DNA from: Antarctobacter sediminis
GTDB taxonomy: Bacteria > Pseudomonadota > Alphaproteobacteria > Rhodobacterales > Rhodobacteraceae
Direction of reading: 5' to 3'
NCBI RefSeq assembly: GCF_019218285.1
Contig: NZ_JAHUZG010000002.1
Span: 620,001 to 684,000, forward strand
Length of the DNA: 64,000 nucleotides
The notes under the pieces were generated by a model that had not been told where the DNA came from, did no database searches, and was given only the letters and a program-made list of their open reading frames with translations. Position numbers and translations under genes: made by a program. This document shows positions 43,039 to 51,792 of the stretch, one piece after another; positions within the stretch are counted from its first letter, which is position 1; every line of letters starts with the position of its first letter.

Positions 43039-43980
43039 ATGCTGGCCTATCTGACACGACGCCTGATCTCGCTGATCCTCAGCCTCGCCGTCGCCTCGGC
43101 GGTGATCTTCCTCGTGGTCGAGGTCGCCCCGGGCGATCCGGCCAGCTACATGCTGGGCATCAACGCCCAGCCGGAAACCGTCGCCGCCCTGCGCGCGGAA
43201 CTGGGTCTCGATCAATCGCGCCTGCAACGGTACGCTAGCTGGACCACCGGCATGCTGACCGGCGATTTCGGCACCTCCTACACCTACCGCGCCCCGGTGG
43301 CCGAGATGATCGGCGAACGGCTCTGGATCTCGCTACCGCTGGCGCTTTATGCGCTGACGCTGGCGATTCTGCTGGCCTTTCCCGCCGGGCTGATCGCCGC
43401 CGCCACGCGGGGGCGCGCACCCGATCTTGCCGTCATGGGCTTTTCGCAACTTGGGGTCGCGGTGCCAAATTTCTGGTTCGCCATGCTGCTGGTGCTGGGT
43501 TTTGCCATCACGTGGCGGATCTTTCCCTCCGGCGGCTTTCCCGGCTGGGACAACCCGATGCAGGCGATCCGCGCGCTCACCCTGCCCGCCGTGGCGCTGG
43601 CCCTTCCCCAAGCCGCCATCCTTGCCCGCGTCCTGCGCTCTTCACTGATCGACGCCCTGTCCGAGGATTACATCCGCACCGCCCGCGCCAAAGGGTTAAG
43701 CCGCACGCAGACCCTGTGGCGCCACGGCGTTCGCAACGCGCTGATCCCGGTGCTGACCATCATCGGGCTGCAATTCTCCTTCCTGATCGCCGGGGGCATC
43801 ATCATCGAACAGGTCTTCTACCTGCCGGGCCTTGGGCGGCTGATCTTTCAATCCATCAGCCAGCGCGACCTGATCGTCGTCGAATCCACTGTCATGCTTC
43901 TGGTCTTCGCGGTGATTGTCGTGAACTTCCTTACCGACCTCGCCTATGCGCTGGCCGACCCAAGGTTGCGCCGCGGATGA
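43039..43980 (+). CDS. ABC transporter permease (DppB/OppB type)
   Basis: This 313-residue inner-membrane permease has six hydrophobic helices. It starts MLAYLTRRLISLILSLAVASAVIF, with a following periplasmic loop VEVAPGDPASYMLG, and the EAA loop is seen at DYIRTARAKGLSRTQTLWRHGVRNALIPV. This is the DppB-type half of the oligopeptide/nickel transporter family. It pairs with the DppC-type permease (4-base overlap) and the fused ATPase downstream. Confidence 0.93.
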   Translation: MLAYLTRRLISLILSLAVASAVIFLVVEVAPGDPASYMLGINAQPETVAALRAELGLDQSRLQRYASWTTGMLTGDFGTSYTYRAPVAEMIGERLWISLPLALYALTLAILLAFPAGLIAAATRGRAPDLAVMGFSQLGVAVPNFWFAMLLVLGFAITWRIFPSGGFPGWDNPMQAIRALTLPAVALALPQAAILARVLRSSLIDALSEDYIRTARAKGLSRTQTLWRHGVRNALIPVLTIIGLQFSFLIAGGIIIEQVFYLPGLGRLIFQSISQRDLIVVESTVMLLVFAVIVVNFLTDLAYALADPRLRRG

Positions 43981-44792
43981 GCCGGAACCTCATTCTCGGC
44001 GGCACGCTGACCGCACTGTTCCTCGGGGCCGCGTTGCTGTCCTTTTTCTGGACACCGGGCGATGTGACCGCGATGGACATCCCCGCCCGGCTGCGCCCAC
44101 CCGATACCGACAACCTCCTTGGCACCGATCACTTCGGCCGTGACATCCTGTCGATGCTCATGGTCGGGGCCCGCACCTCCATCGCGGTGGCGCTGGTGGC
44201 GGTGGGCATCGGCCTTGGTCTCGGCGTGCCGCTGGGCCTTGCCGCCGCCGCAAACCGCGGCGGCATGCTGGACGAACTGATCTCGCGCACGTCGGACCTC
44301 ATCTTCGCCTTCCCCAGCCTCGTCATCGCGATCCTCATCACCGCCGTCTTCGGCCCCGGTGCGATCAACGCGATCCTTGCCATCGGCATCTTCAACATTC
44401 CCGTATTTGCCCGCCTGACCCGAGGCGCGGCGCTGTCGCTCTGGACCCGCGATTTCATCCTCGCCGCGCGCGTGGCGGGCAAGACCGCGCCCCGCATCAG
44501 CGCCGAACACATCCTGCCCAACATCGCCAACCTGCTGATCGTGCAAAGCACAATCCAGTTCTCGCTGGGCATCCTTGCCGAGGCCGGGCTCAGCTACGTG
44601 GGCCTTGGCGCCCAGCCGCCAGTGCCCTCCTGGGGACGGATGCTCGCCGATGCGCAGACGCTGGTCTCGCTGGCCCCCCATGTCGCGGTGATCCCCGGCC
44701 TGACCATTGTCTTCATGGTGCTCGGGCTGAACCTGATGGGCGACGGACTGCGTGACGCGCTCGACCCGCGGCTCAAGGTCATGCGCACATGA
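43977..44792 (+). CDS. ABC transporter permease (DppC/OppC type)
   Basis: This 271-residue inner-membrane permease has the conserved [21 protein letters not shown] segment of DppC-type proteins just ahead of its transmembrane domain, an EAA loop at [24 protein letters not shown], and a late [20 protein letters not shown] motif. The ATG at 43977 overlaps the DppB-type stop; its own stop overlaps the ATPase start. It completes the translocation pore. Confidence 0.93.
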   Translation: MSRNLILGGTLTALFLGAALLSFFWTPGDVTAMDIPARLRPPDTDNLLGTDHFGRDILSMLMVGARTSIAVALVAVGIGLGLGVPLGLAAAANRGGMLDELISRTSDLIFAFPSLVIAILITAVFGPGAINAILAIGIFNIPVFARLTRGAALSLWTRDFILAARVAGKTAPRISAEHILPNIANLLIVQSTIQFSLGILAEAGLSYVGLGAQPPVPSWGRMLADAQTLVSLAPHVAVIPGLTIVFMVLGLNLMGDGLRDALDPRLKVMRT

Positions 44793-46432
44793 CCCCTTCT
44801 TCTGTCCGTAAATATCCCGGGGGAGGCCGCAGGCCGGGGGCAGAGCCCCCACTGCTCGACATCTCCGCTCTCACGGTCGGGATCCACGGCAAGCGCATCC
44901 TTGACGCGATCGACCTGCACATCGCCCCGGGCGAGATCCTCGCCCTGACCGGCGAATCCGGCTCCGGCAAGTCGATGACCGCCCTTGCCGCCATGGGGTT
45001 GCTGCCACAGGGCGCCCGGGCGCGGGGCACCATCTCGCTCGACGGAACCGATCTCTTGGCGCTGCCCGAACGAAAACTTTGCGCCATTCGCGGCAATGAC
45101 ATCGGCATGGTCTTCCAAGAGCCGATGACCGCGCTCAACCCGGTGCAGACCATCGGCCGGCAAGTGGCTGAAACCATCCTCCAGCACCTCCCCCGTACCC
45201 CCCGCGCCAAGGCACGAGATCAGGCACGCGAGGCGCTCCTGCGCTGCGGGCTGGACCTACCGCTGTCGCGCTATCCGCATGAACTGTCGGGGGGACAGCG
45301 GCAAAGGGTCGTGATCGCCATGGCCATCGCCCTGCGCCCGCGGCTTCTGATCGCCGATGAACCCACCACCGCGCTCGACGTGACGACGCAGGCGCAGATC
45401 CTAGACCTGTTGCAGGATCTCACCCGGTCCGAGGGCATGGCCCTGATGATGATCACCCATGACCTTGCCGTGGTAGCCAAAATGGCCGACCGCATCGCCG
45501 TCATGCAGAATGGCCACATCGTCGAAAGCGCGCCAACAGCGCAGCTTATGAAAGACCGCCGCCACCCTTACACTCAGGCCCTGTTCCGCGCGTCCGGCCA
45601 CCGACCGCAACTGCCGCCACGCCGCGAAACCGGGCCGCTGCTTCAGGCCCGGAACGTCACCTGCACCTACCCCCTGCCCCGCCCGCATCCCTTTGCGCGG
45701 CGCCCCGGCTTTACCGCCGTCCGAGATGTCAGTTTTCACATCGAACGGGGCGAGCGCATCGGACTTGTCGGAGAATCCGGCTGTGGCAAATCCACCCTGA
45801 CGCGCGCACTGCTTGGTCTGACGCCAATTGCTGGCGGCAGCATTACGCTGGACGGGGAACAGGTTTTTGACGGCCCCCGGCCCAATCCCTCTGTCCGTCG
45901 CCGCATACAGGTCGTCTTTCAGGACCCTTACAGCAGCTTCAATCCAAGGCACAGGGTCGCACGGCTGATCACCGAACCCTTTCACCTGATGCCAGACCCA
46001 CCACAGGGCCGTGCCCGCGACGAGGCCATCGCCGAGGCGCTTACCGCCGTTGGTCTGTCCCCCGAAGATGCCGGAAAGCACATCCACGCCTTTTCCGGGG
46101 GCCAGCGTCAAAGGCTCGCCATTGCCCGCGCGCTCATCATCCGGCCCGAACTGATCGTCTTTGACGAAGCCGTGTCCGCGCTGGACGTCCGGGTGCGGGC
46201 CCAAATCCTCGACCTTATGGCGGACCTCAGCGCCGCTTATGGCCTTGCCTATCTCTTCATCAGCCATGACCTGTCAGTGGTCCGCGGCGTGACCGATCGC
46301 GTCATGGTCATGCGCGCCGGGCGGATCGTCGAAGAAGGCGCAACCGAACAGGTTTTTTCGGCACCGACCCATCCCTACACCCAGAGCCTTCTGGCCGCTG
46401 CCCCGCAACTGCCCGATCTCGGCGCCGCCTGA
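44789..46432 (+). CDS. fused double ABC transporter ATPase (DppD-DppF type)
   Basis: This 547-residue protein carries two ABC domains. Domain 1 has Walker A GESGSGKS, signature LSGGQRQR and Walker [13 protein letters not shown]; domain 2 has [16 protein letters not shown] and [12 protein letters not shown]. All catalytic motifs look intact. The ATG at 44789 overlaps the permease stop (ATGA). Residues 2-21 are translated from a family-typical intergenic repeat (44792-44850), and no other standard start codon exists before the first ABC domain. An oligopeptide-type system usually needs two ATPases, so the fusion supplies both. Confidence 0.92.
   Translation: MTPSSVRKYPGGGRRPGAEPPLLDISALTVGIHGKRILDAIDLHIAPGEILALTGESGSGKSMTALAAMGLLPQGARARGTISLDGTDLLALPERKLCAIRGNDIGMVFQEPMTALNPVQTIGRQVAETILQHLPRTPRAKARDQAREALLRCGLDLPLSRYPHELSGGQRQRVVIAMAIALRPRLLIADEPTTALDVTTQAQILDLLQDLTRSEGMALMMITHDLAVVAKMADRIAVMQNGHIVESAPTAQLMKDRRHPYTQALFRASGHRPQLPPRRETGPLLQARNVTCTYPLPRPHPFARRPGFTAVRDVSFHIERGERIGLVGESGCGKSTLTRALLGLTPIAGGSITLDGEQVFDGPRPNPSVRRRIQVVFQDPYSSFNPRHRVARLITEPFHLMPDPPQGRARDEAIAEALTAVGLSPEDAGKHIHAFSGGQRQRLAIARALIIRPELIVFDEAVSALDVRVRAQILDLMADLSAAYGLAYLFISHDLSVVRGVTDRVMVMRAGRIVEEGATEQVFSAPTHPYTQSLLAAAPQLPDLGAA
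44792..44850 (+). repeat. intergenic repeat captured as N-terminal coding sequence
   Basis: The block has a CCCCTTCTTCTGTCC core, then AAATATCCCGGGGG and two palindromes: GGCC-gca-GGCC (44825-44835) and GGGGGC-aga-GCCCCC (44836-44850). Core and layout resemble the element at 8078-8121 and a common Rhodobacteraceae intergenic repeat. Here it lies inside the start of the ATPase gene. Confidence 0.6.
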
Positions 46433-46482
46433 CTGGCATAACCGGGCTTCGGCCCGCGCCAAAGGGCTGGCGGGCGGGCGCT

Positions 46483-46501
46483 TTTGCGGCGCAGCCGCAA
46501 A
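46483..46501. repeat. hairpin between ATPase and SDR genes
   Basis: TTTGCGGC-gca-GCCGCAAA (46483-46501) is a perfect 8-base stem with a 3-base loop. A smaller CGGGC-ttcg-GCCCG hairpin (46443-46456) precedes it. Both lie in the 145-base gap between the ATPase stop and the first SDR gene. No T run follows either, so they may stabilise the transporter mRNA 3' end instead of ending it. Confidence 0.45.
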
Positions 46502-46577
46502 CAGTCCCGTCCCGGCAGTGATCCCACTGGACCTTCGCCGTGACAGGTCGCAGGATGCCTGAAAAGGGAGGAAAACC

Positions 46578-47309
46578 ATGCGTTTCGAAAACCGCCACGC
46601 GGTGGTCACGGGCGGTGCTTCGGGCATCGGCGCGGCCATCACCGCGCGCCTTGCTACCGAAGGTGCCCAGGTCACCGTCTGGGATATTTCCGAGGCCAAC
46701 CTCGCCGCCTTCCAAGACAAGCCAAACATTCGGACCCGACAGATCGACGTGACCGATGCCACTGCCGTCAGCCGCGCCATGGCCGAGGATCAGACCGCCA
46801 TGGGCGGGCTGGACACGCTTGTCTGTTCCGCCGGGATCACCGGCCCGAACACCACTGTGATCGAATATCCCACCGATGCATGGAAGCAGGTCTTCGATCT
46901 CAACGTCCACGGGCTTTTCTATTGCAACCGCGCCGCCGCCGCGCTGATGCGGCCCGCGGGCTTTGGCCGGATCGTCAACATGGCCTCCATCGCCGGCAAG
47001 GAGGGCAATCCCAACGCCTCGGCCTATTCCGCCTCCAAGGCTGCCGTGATCGGACTGACCAAATCACTGGGCAAGGAACTGGCCGACACCCGGATCACGG
47101 TGAATGCCATTGCGCCCGCCGCTGTCCACACGGCGATCTTTGACCAGATGACCGATGATTTCATCGCCTACATGAAATCCAAGATCCCGATGGGCCGCTT
47201 TGGCTCTGTCGAGGAAATCGCCGCCATGGCCTGCTGGCTGGCCTCTGACGAGGCGAGCTTTACCACCGGGGCGGTCTTTGACCAGTCCGGCGGGCGCGCT
47301 GTCTATTAG
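46578..47309 (+). CDS. SDR family NAD(P)-dependent oxidoreductase
   Basis: This 243-residue classical short-chain dehydrogenase has the nucleotide loop TGGASGIG (about 11-18), an acidic WDIS after strand 2 (NAD preference), CSAGI (an NAG variant), catalytic Ser in NMASIAG and the YSASK catalytic pair (about 150-154). An AGGGAGG ribosome-binding site precedes the ATG. It lies 145 bases after the ABC transporter and 11 bases before a second SDR gene, so it probably belongs to the same catabolic unit. The substrate is unknown. Confidence 0.9.
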   Translation: MRFENRHAVVTGGASGIGAAITARLATEGAQVTVWDISEANLAAFQDKPNIRTRQIDVTDATAVSRAMAEDQTAMGGLDTLVCSAGITGPNTTVIEYPTDAWKQVFDLNVHGLFYCNRAAAALMRPAGFGRIVNMASIAGKEGNPNASAYSASKAAVIGLTKSLGKELADTRITVNAIAPAAVHTAIFDQMTDDFIAYMKSKIPMGRFGSVEEIAAMACWLASDEASFTTGAVFDQSGGRAVY

Positions 47310-47320
47310 GGAGAGGGATC

Positions 47321-48061
47321 ATGAGACTGGAAGGGAAACGCGCCATCGTGACCGGCGGCGGTTCGGGTTTTGGCGAAGGGATCGTCACCCGATTTGCTGC
47401 GGAGGGCGCTCAGGTCGTCGTGGCCGACATCAATCTGGACAACGCCCGCAAAGTGGCCGAAGCGACCGGCGCGCATCCTCTGCACACCGATGTCGCAGAC
47501 GGGGCAAGTGTCCGCGCCCTGATCGCGCTGGCCACCGAACAGATGGGGGGCATCGACATCCTTGTGAACAACGCAGGCATCACCCATCTGCCCGCGCCGA
47601 TGGAAACCGTCAGCGAAGAGGATTTTGATCGCGTCTTTGCGGTGAACTGCAAGTCGGTCTACCTGACGGCCCGCGCGCTGGTTCCGCAACTGAAGGCGCA
47701 AGGATCGGGCGCAATCCTCAACATCGCCTCCACCGCAGGCGTGTCGCCCCGCCCCAACCTCAACTGGTACAACGCCTCCAAGGGCTGGATGAACACGGCA
47801 ACCCGGGCAATGGCCGTCGAACTGGCCCCGGCAGGCATCCGGGTGAACGCGTTGAACCCGGTCGCGGGCGAAACACCCCTGTTGGCCAGCTTTATGGGCG
47901 AAGACACGCCAGAGATGCGGGCCAAGTTCCTTTCGACGATACCTCTGGGCCGTTTCTCGACTCCGCGTGACCTTGCCAATGCCGCGCTGTTCCTTTGCTC
48001 GAACGAAGCCGACATGATCACCGGCACCTGCCTTGAGGTCGACGGGGGACGCTGCATCTGA
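47321..48061 (+). CDS. SDR family oxidoreductase (second copy)
   Basis: This 246-residue classical SDR has TGGGSGFG (about 11-18), ADIN after strand 2 (NAD preference), VNNAGIT, catalytic Ser in NIASTAG and YNASK (about 150-154). It shares the fold but only limited identity with the preceding SDR, so the two may carry out successive oxidations or act on different stereoisomers. It follows 11 bases after the first SDR stop with its own GGGAGAGG site. Confidence 0.9.
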   Translation: MRLEGKRAIVTGGGSGFGEGIVTRFAAEGAQVVVADINLDNARKVAEATGAHPLHTDVADGASVRALIALATEQMGGIDILVNNAGITHLPAPMETVSEEDFDRVFAVNCKSVYLTARALVPQLKAQGSGAILNIASTAGVSPRPNLNWYNASKGWMNTATRAMAVELAPAGIRVNALNPVAGETPLLASFMGEDTPEMRAKFLSTIPLGRFSTPRDLANAALFLCSNEADMITGTCLEVDGGRCI

Positions 48062-48066
48062 CGCGC

Positions 48067-48110
48067 TGGCCGGGCATCGTTTTTCTTGCCAAGTTGCGCC
48101 TGCCCGGCCA
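48067..48110. repeat. long inverted repeat after the SDR pair
   Basis: TGGCCGGGCA (48067-48076) and TGCCCGGCCA (48101-48110) are exact inverted repeats around 24 bases containing a T-rich run. It lies between the second SDR stop and the lipoprotein start and could end or process the SDR transcript. Confidence 0.5.
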
Positions 48111-48120
48111 CTCTTTCCCC

Positions 48121-48819
48121 ATGTTTCGCTTTGCCCTTTTCAGCCTGCTCTTTCTTGCGGCCTGCGGCCGGACCGTGACGCCCAGCGAAACCGCGTTTCT
48201 CCGGGCGTTCCATGGCGAGAGCCTTGATCCCGGCAAGATCCGGATCATCGACGGCAACCCGGCCGGCGCAGTCACCTATGAAATTCCGGTCCGCCCCCGA
48301 ACCACCTGTCAGGAACGGATCTGGCCACCGCTGAACAAGGCGCGGACGGTCACGGTATCACCCGCTGCAACGGTGGTGTTCAACAAGATGCTGCTGCGGG
48401 ATGACATCTACCGCGAGGATTTTCTCAAGGGTTATCCGCATCAGATCGACCTGTTCGACGCCATGCTCTTTGCCCATGAGGCAACCCATGTCTGGCAATG
48501 GCAGAACCGCAAACTGACCGGCTATCACCCGCTCAAGGCGGCGCGCGAACACGCCCAAAGCGATGACCCCTACCTGTTCGACACCGAAGCCGCCCGCGAT
48601 TTTCTTGACTTCGGCTATGAACAACAAGGCAGCATCGTCGAGGAATATGTCTGCTGCCGTCTGCTGGATCCAAACGCGCCGCGCACAGACCGGCTGCGGG
48701 CGATGATCGGGAAATACATGCCGATCGACCGGCTGGACGCGGCGATCGACAGGCCCCGTGTCATCCTGCCGTGGAAAGACGCACAAACCAACGGGATCTG
48801 TCGCATCACCAGCGGGTGA
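48121..48819 (+). CDS. zincin-like lipoprotein (HExxH)
   Basis: This 232-residue lipoprotein has a short signal and lipobox LAAC (lipid-linked C15). Its core has FAHEATHVWQWQ (H119, E120, H123), an HExxH zinc motif, and EQQGSIVEEYVCC (167-179) that can supply the third ligand, as in families with HExxH-x-WQ and EQQ-x-IV patterns. No named family is claimed. It is predicted to be a membrane-bound periplasmic zinc-dependent protein, either peptidase or binding protein. The ATG at 48121 starts the lipoprotein signal directly. Confidence 0.72.
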   Translation: MFRFALFSLLFLAACGRTVTPSETAFLRAFHGESLDPGKIRIIDGNPAGAVTYEIPVRPRTTCQERIWPPLNKARTVTVSPAATVVFNKMLLRDDIYREDFLKGYPHQIDLFDAMLFAHEATHVWQWQNRKLTGYHPLKAAREHAQSDDPYLFDTEAARDFLDFGYEQQGSIVEEYVCCRLLDPNAPRTDRLRAMIGKYMPIDRLDAAIDRPRVILPWKDAQTNGICRITSG

Positions 48820-48823
48820 ACGA

Positions 48824-49228
48824 TCAGTCCGTTTCGACCCTTTGCAGCTCCATCAGGTAGGCGACCAGATCGACCACCGGCTGCGAGGTCAGGATCGGCT
48901 GGCCCGCATCAGTCTTCATCGGCACGTCAAAGCTCTGCTCAAAGAAATCGCCAAAGACCGGCATCGGCGAGCCATGCGCCACCAGCGGGTCCCGCCCATC
49001 GATTCTTTGCACCACGCGGAACAGGGGAAAGACCCCACCGTTCCGGATCGTCAGTTCGGTCAGGTTGCTGGGTGGAATCGTCAGAACCCCCGCCATGGGG
49101 CCATCGCCCCGCCCTTCCAGCCCATGGCACGTGGCGCAGTGCGAATAATAATGGGCGCGTCCAATGTCGGCATCCTGCGCCAGCGCAGGCGCGGCCAGAA
49201 GGCACAGCAGGGCAATACGGGCGATCAT
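48824..49228 (-). CDS. c-type cytochrome, single heme, periplasmic
   Basis: This 134-residue protein has a signal peptide (cleavage near ALA-QD, residue 18) and one heme motif C31-A-T-C34-H35, followed by GLEGRGDGPMAG. A candidate Met ligand lies in GSPMPVFGDFF (about residue 87). Such small class I cytochromes carry electrons in the periplasm; the partner is not in this window. Two ATGs compete: the GGAGG site lies 8 bases before the ATG at 49228 but only 3 before that at 49234, so I chose 49228. It converges on the zincin lipoprotein gene. Confidence 0.87.
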   Translation of the reverse strand: MIARIALLCLLAAPALAQDADIGRAHYYSHCATCHGLEGRGDGPMAGVLTIPPSNLTELTIRNGGVFPLFRVVQRIDGRDPLVAHGSPMPVFGDFFEQSFDVPMKTDAGQPILTSQPVVDLVAYLMELQRVETD

Positions 49229-49302
49229 CAACATATCCTCCGGTTGGTGGTTGCAGTAACTGTGCCATGACCCCGCACGTCAAAACATGACTCCGGTCAA
49301 TT

Positions 49303-49330
49303 TTGGCAAACGACAGGCCTGCGCTACAGT
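49303..49330 (+). promoter_or_regulatory. candidate housekeeping promoter of the DUF1194 gene
   Basis: TTGGCA (49303-49308) and TACAGT (49325-49330) are separated by 16 bases and lie just upstream of the ribosome-binding site at 49340-49345. They match the -35/-10 consensus at five and four of six positions. The expected transcript start is near 49337, giving a very short leader. Confidence 0.45.
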
Positions 49331-49351
49331 GGCGCCAAAGGGGGAATGCCC

Positions 49352-50050
49352 ATGCGGATTCTACTTATGGCGCTGTTGCTTTGGGCCGGGATCGCCCGGG
49401 CGCAGGACACGGATCTGGAGCTTGTGCTACTGGCGGATGCGTCGGGCAGCATCGACCAGCGCGAAATCCTGTTTCAGCGTCAGGGTTATGCCGAGGCGAT
49501 CACCGATCCCGAGGTTCTGGCCGCCATTGCGAACACGGCTTATGGCAATATCGCGGTGACCTATGTCGAATGGGCCGCCAATCAGGCCGTCGTGGCCGAT
49601 TGGCGGTTGATCGACGGCCCGTCCAGCGCTCGGGCCTTTGCCGATGAACTTATGGCCAAACCCCGGCAGGCCTATGGCCGCAACGCCATCGGCGCTGCCC
49701 TGCTCGAGGCCTTGCGGCTGATGGACACCAATGAGTTCGACGGCTGGCGGCGTGTCATCGACTTTTCGGGTGACAGTGTGAATTCCTATTCCGGTCCGCC
49801 TATCGCCGTGGCGCGCGAAAAAGTGCTTGCCGCCGGGGTGACGATCAACGCGCTGCCGATCCTGCGGCCCGACGATCCCGGACGTGCGCACGGCGGACTG
49901 GAGGCGCTCTATGCCGAACGGATCATCGGGGGAACCGGGGCTTTTGTCGTGACAGCCGAAAACCGCGCCAGTTTTGCCGAAGCGGTCAAACGCAAACTGA
50001 TCCTCGAAATCTCGGGCACGGTCCCGCGACGGCAGGTTGCGGGGCGTTAG
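49352..50050 (+). CDS. DUF1194 (VWA-fold) exported protein
   Basis: This 232-residue protein has a signal peptide (cleavage near ARA-QD) and the VWA-type metal motif LLADASGSIDQREI (DxSxS). Later strand motifs are DFSGDSVNSYSG and ALPIL. DUF1194 is a widespread alphaproteobacterial family with a von Willebrand A fold, probably for protein contact in the periplasm. The ATG at 49352 lies 7 bases after GGGGG, while the one at 49346 is too close. It converges on the haloperoxidase-like gene with a 2-base gap. Confidence 0.82.
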   Translation: MRILLMALLLWAGIARAQDTDLELVLLADASGSIDQREILFQRQGYAEAITDPEVLAAIANTAYGNIAVTYVEWAANQAVVADWRLIDGPSSARAFADELMAKPRQAYGRNAIGAALLEALRLMDTNEFDGWRRVIDFSGDSVNSYSGPPIAVAREKVLAAGVTINALPILRPDDPGRAHGGLEALYAERIIGGTGAFVVTAENRASFAEAVKRKLILEISGTVPRRQVAGR

Positions 50051-50052
50051 GG

Positions 50053-51522
50053 TCAGCTGACGGCGGTCAGATGCGCGGCGGGGTGGCGGGCCTCTTGCGG
50101 CCATGCAACGGGTGTTCCGTCGCGGCGCAACTCTGCATAGCCACGCCCAAATCGGCGCGGGTGGGCCTGTACATGCAGGCTTTGCCCGTCGAAATCCCGG
50201 AAAGACAGATCCGCGCTGCGGTTGTCCTGTTCCATCCGATCGCGCAGCAGATGCAGGGCGATGGCCTGCCCCAACCGCAAGTCCTGAATGTTCTCGGATG
50301 GGAAAAACCCGCCCGAAACGCAGCGCAACAAGCCGATATTGGCCGCCAGACGGTCCGCCTGATCCTCTAGCGCAAGCGCGGGGGCGCGCTGCCCCACCGG
50401 CTGCAACTGGGTTCGGCGCGAGGTATCGAACACCGCCTTGATCAAAGTCGCCAAGACACCGGCGACAACCACATGGGCGCCAAGGTCTGACGGATTCAGG
50501 TGCTGCCGCTCGGGGCCGGCAAGAGGCAGGAACAGGGCCGGATCGGACCGTTGCGGCCCACGGCGCGCACGATTGGCGCGGCTGACCCAATGCAAGAGGT
50601 TCGGCGCAGCAGCCGCAAGCTCTTCGGCGGCGATGCGATAGCCTTCGCCCCCCGCCACGGCGCGGTCATCCTGTGAAAGCCAGGCGGTCATCTGCGCGGC
50701 CACCACTGCCGGACGCGACAGCCGCCCTTTTTGCGCGGCCTGCGCCTGAACAAACTGGCAGGCAAGGGATTCACCCTCTGCCATCAGCGACATCAGCCGC
50801 GAACCGGTCCACAGCTCTGGCCCCGGCAGTCCGCTGGCCATCGCCATGCCCCGCGCCAAAGCGATCAGCGCGGCATTGTGAAAGGGACGCGCCGCCGGCG
50901 TCCGGTGCAATGCGGCGGCACGGTCCCCCAACGAAGGATCAAGCGGCGGCAGGACGGCGGACCACGGCAACTGCAATCCGGCACGGCTGTGATCCGCGCA
51001 CCAACCGATCCACTCGGACAAAGGCGCATCTTCGGAAGGCCACTCACCTGCGGCACGCGGCGTGGTCGAGACCATGTGATCGCTGTCCCAGAAAGCCGAC
51101 AAGACCGGCCCGCCCCCTCGCAGCGCCACACCGCCGCGCAGCAGGCTGCGCAGGGTAAACTGCCCCTCTGCGTTCCGGCGCAGCGCCCGACGTTGCGCTG
51201 CCTCGTCCTGCCCGGATTCCGTTGCCGCCTGTCGGGCAGCCGCACCGCCATCGAACCAGCCAAGGTTGCGCAATTCGCACAGCAACTCATGCATTGTGAA
51301 CCGCGTGGCGCCATCGATCCGGACGGCGCAATGCGGATCCTGCAAGGCTTCGGCCCGCAGATCCTGTACAAGCCCGAGAGCAAAGATTTCGGCCATGTCG
51401 GCGGCCAGTTCCGCAGCCGACAGGCTTGGCGCAGGCGGCAGTGTGATACGGTCACGCAGCGACTTGCCCTTGCCGTCCCCATGGATCACGCCGAACCTTG
51501 CTTTTGAACTTTTGCCTGCCAT
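50053..51522 (-). CDS. vanadium-haloperoxidase-family protein with degenerate active site
   Basis: This 489-residue protein has no signal peptide. By eye its C-terminal half follows bacterial/algal bromoperoxidase order: RPFHNAALIALARG (212-225), the region LLHWVSRANRARRGP (309-323) where KX6-7RP should be, LGAHVVVAGVLATLIKAVFDT (348-368) in place of PSGHAVVAGA-type, NIGLLRCVSGGFF (395-407) in place of the NI-x5-R-x5-H block, then LRLGQAIALHLLRD and SFRDFDGQSLHV. The vanadate-binding His is F406 and the Lys/Arg of the first motif are lost, so it is likely a pseudoenzyme. A divergent 270-base gap separates it from the subtilase gene. The ATG at 51522 has a GGGGGA site. Family assignment is inference from motif order. 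Confidence 0.65.
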   Translation of the reverse strand: MAGKSSKARFGVIHGDGKGKSLRDRITLPPAPSLSAAELAADMAEIFALGLVQDLRAEALQDPHCAVRIDGATRFTMHELLCELRNLGWFDGGAAARQAATESGQDEAAQRRALRRNAEGQFTLRSLLRGGVALRGGGPVLSAFWDSDHMVSTTPRAAGEWPSEDAPLSEWIGWCADHSRAGLQLPWSAVLPPLDPSLGDRAAALHRTPAARPFHNAALIALARGMAMASGLPGPELWTGSRLMSLMAEGESLACQFVQAQAAQKGRLSRPAVVAAQMTAWLSQDDRAVAGGEGYRIAAEELAAAAPNLLHWVSRANRARRGPQRSDPALFLPLAGPERQHLNPSDLGAHVVVAGVLATLIKAVFDTSRRTQLQPVGQRAPALALEDQADRLAANIGLLRCVSGGFFPSENIQDLRLGQAIALHLLRDRMEQDNRSADLSFRDFDGQSLHVQAHPRRFGRGYAELRRDGTPVAWPQEARHPAAHLTAVS

Positions 51523-51733
51523 GGTCAATCCCCCGGCCAATCCACCCCGATGCCCGTCATTGACGGTGCGTTAACCCGACATTGCACCGCCCCCGTGAAC
51601 CCATCGCAAACGGCCCGCAATCGAAACGTGAAACTGTTATGAAATTCCCCCCATCCGTGGCAAAGCGCCGCCCTGTGCGGCGTGAATTTCCCGCAAACAA
51701 CCGCGCCCGCAACGCGGCTTCCTTGACCCGGGG

Positions 51734-51753
51734 GGCAAAAGCCCCTTTTCTGA
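51734..51753 (+). promoter_or_regulatory. terminator-like leader hairpin ahead of the subtilase gene
   Basis: GGGGC-aaaa-GCCCC (51734-51747) is followed by TTTTCT. It lies 40 bases before the subtilase start in the 270-base divergent gap, where it could attenuate transcription from an upstream promoter. No clear -10 element is seen in the gap; a TTGACC at 51725 overlaps its left edge. Confidence 0.4.
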
Positions 51754-51792
51754 AGGCGGGCGAAAATGTCCTGTCGGATCAGAGGGATCATC

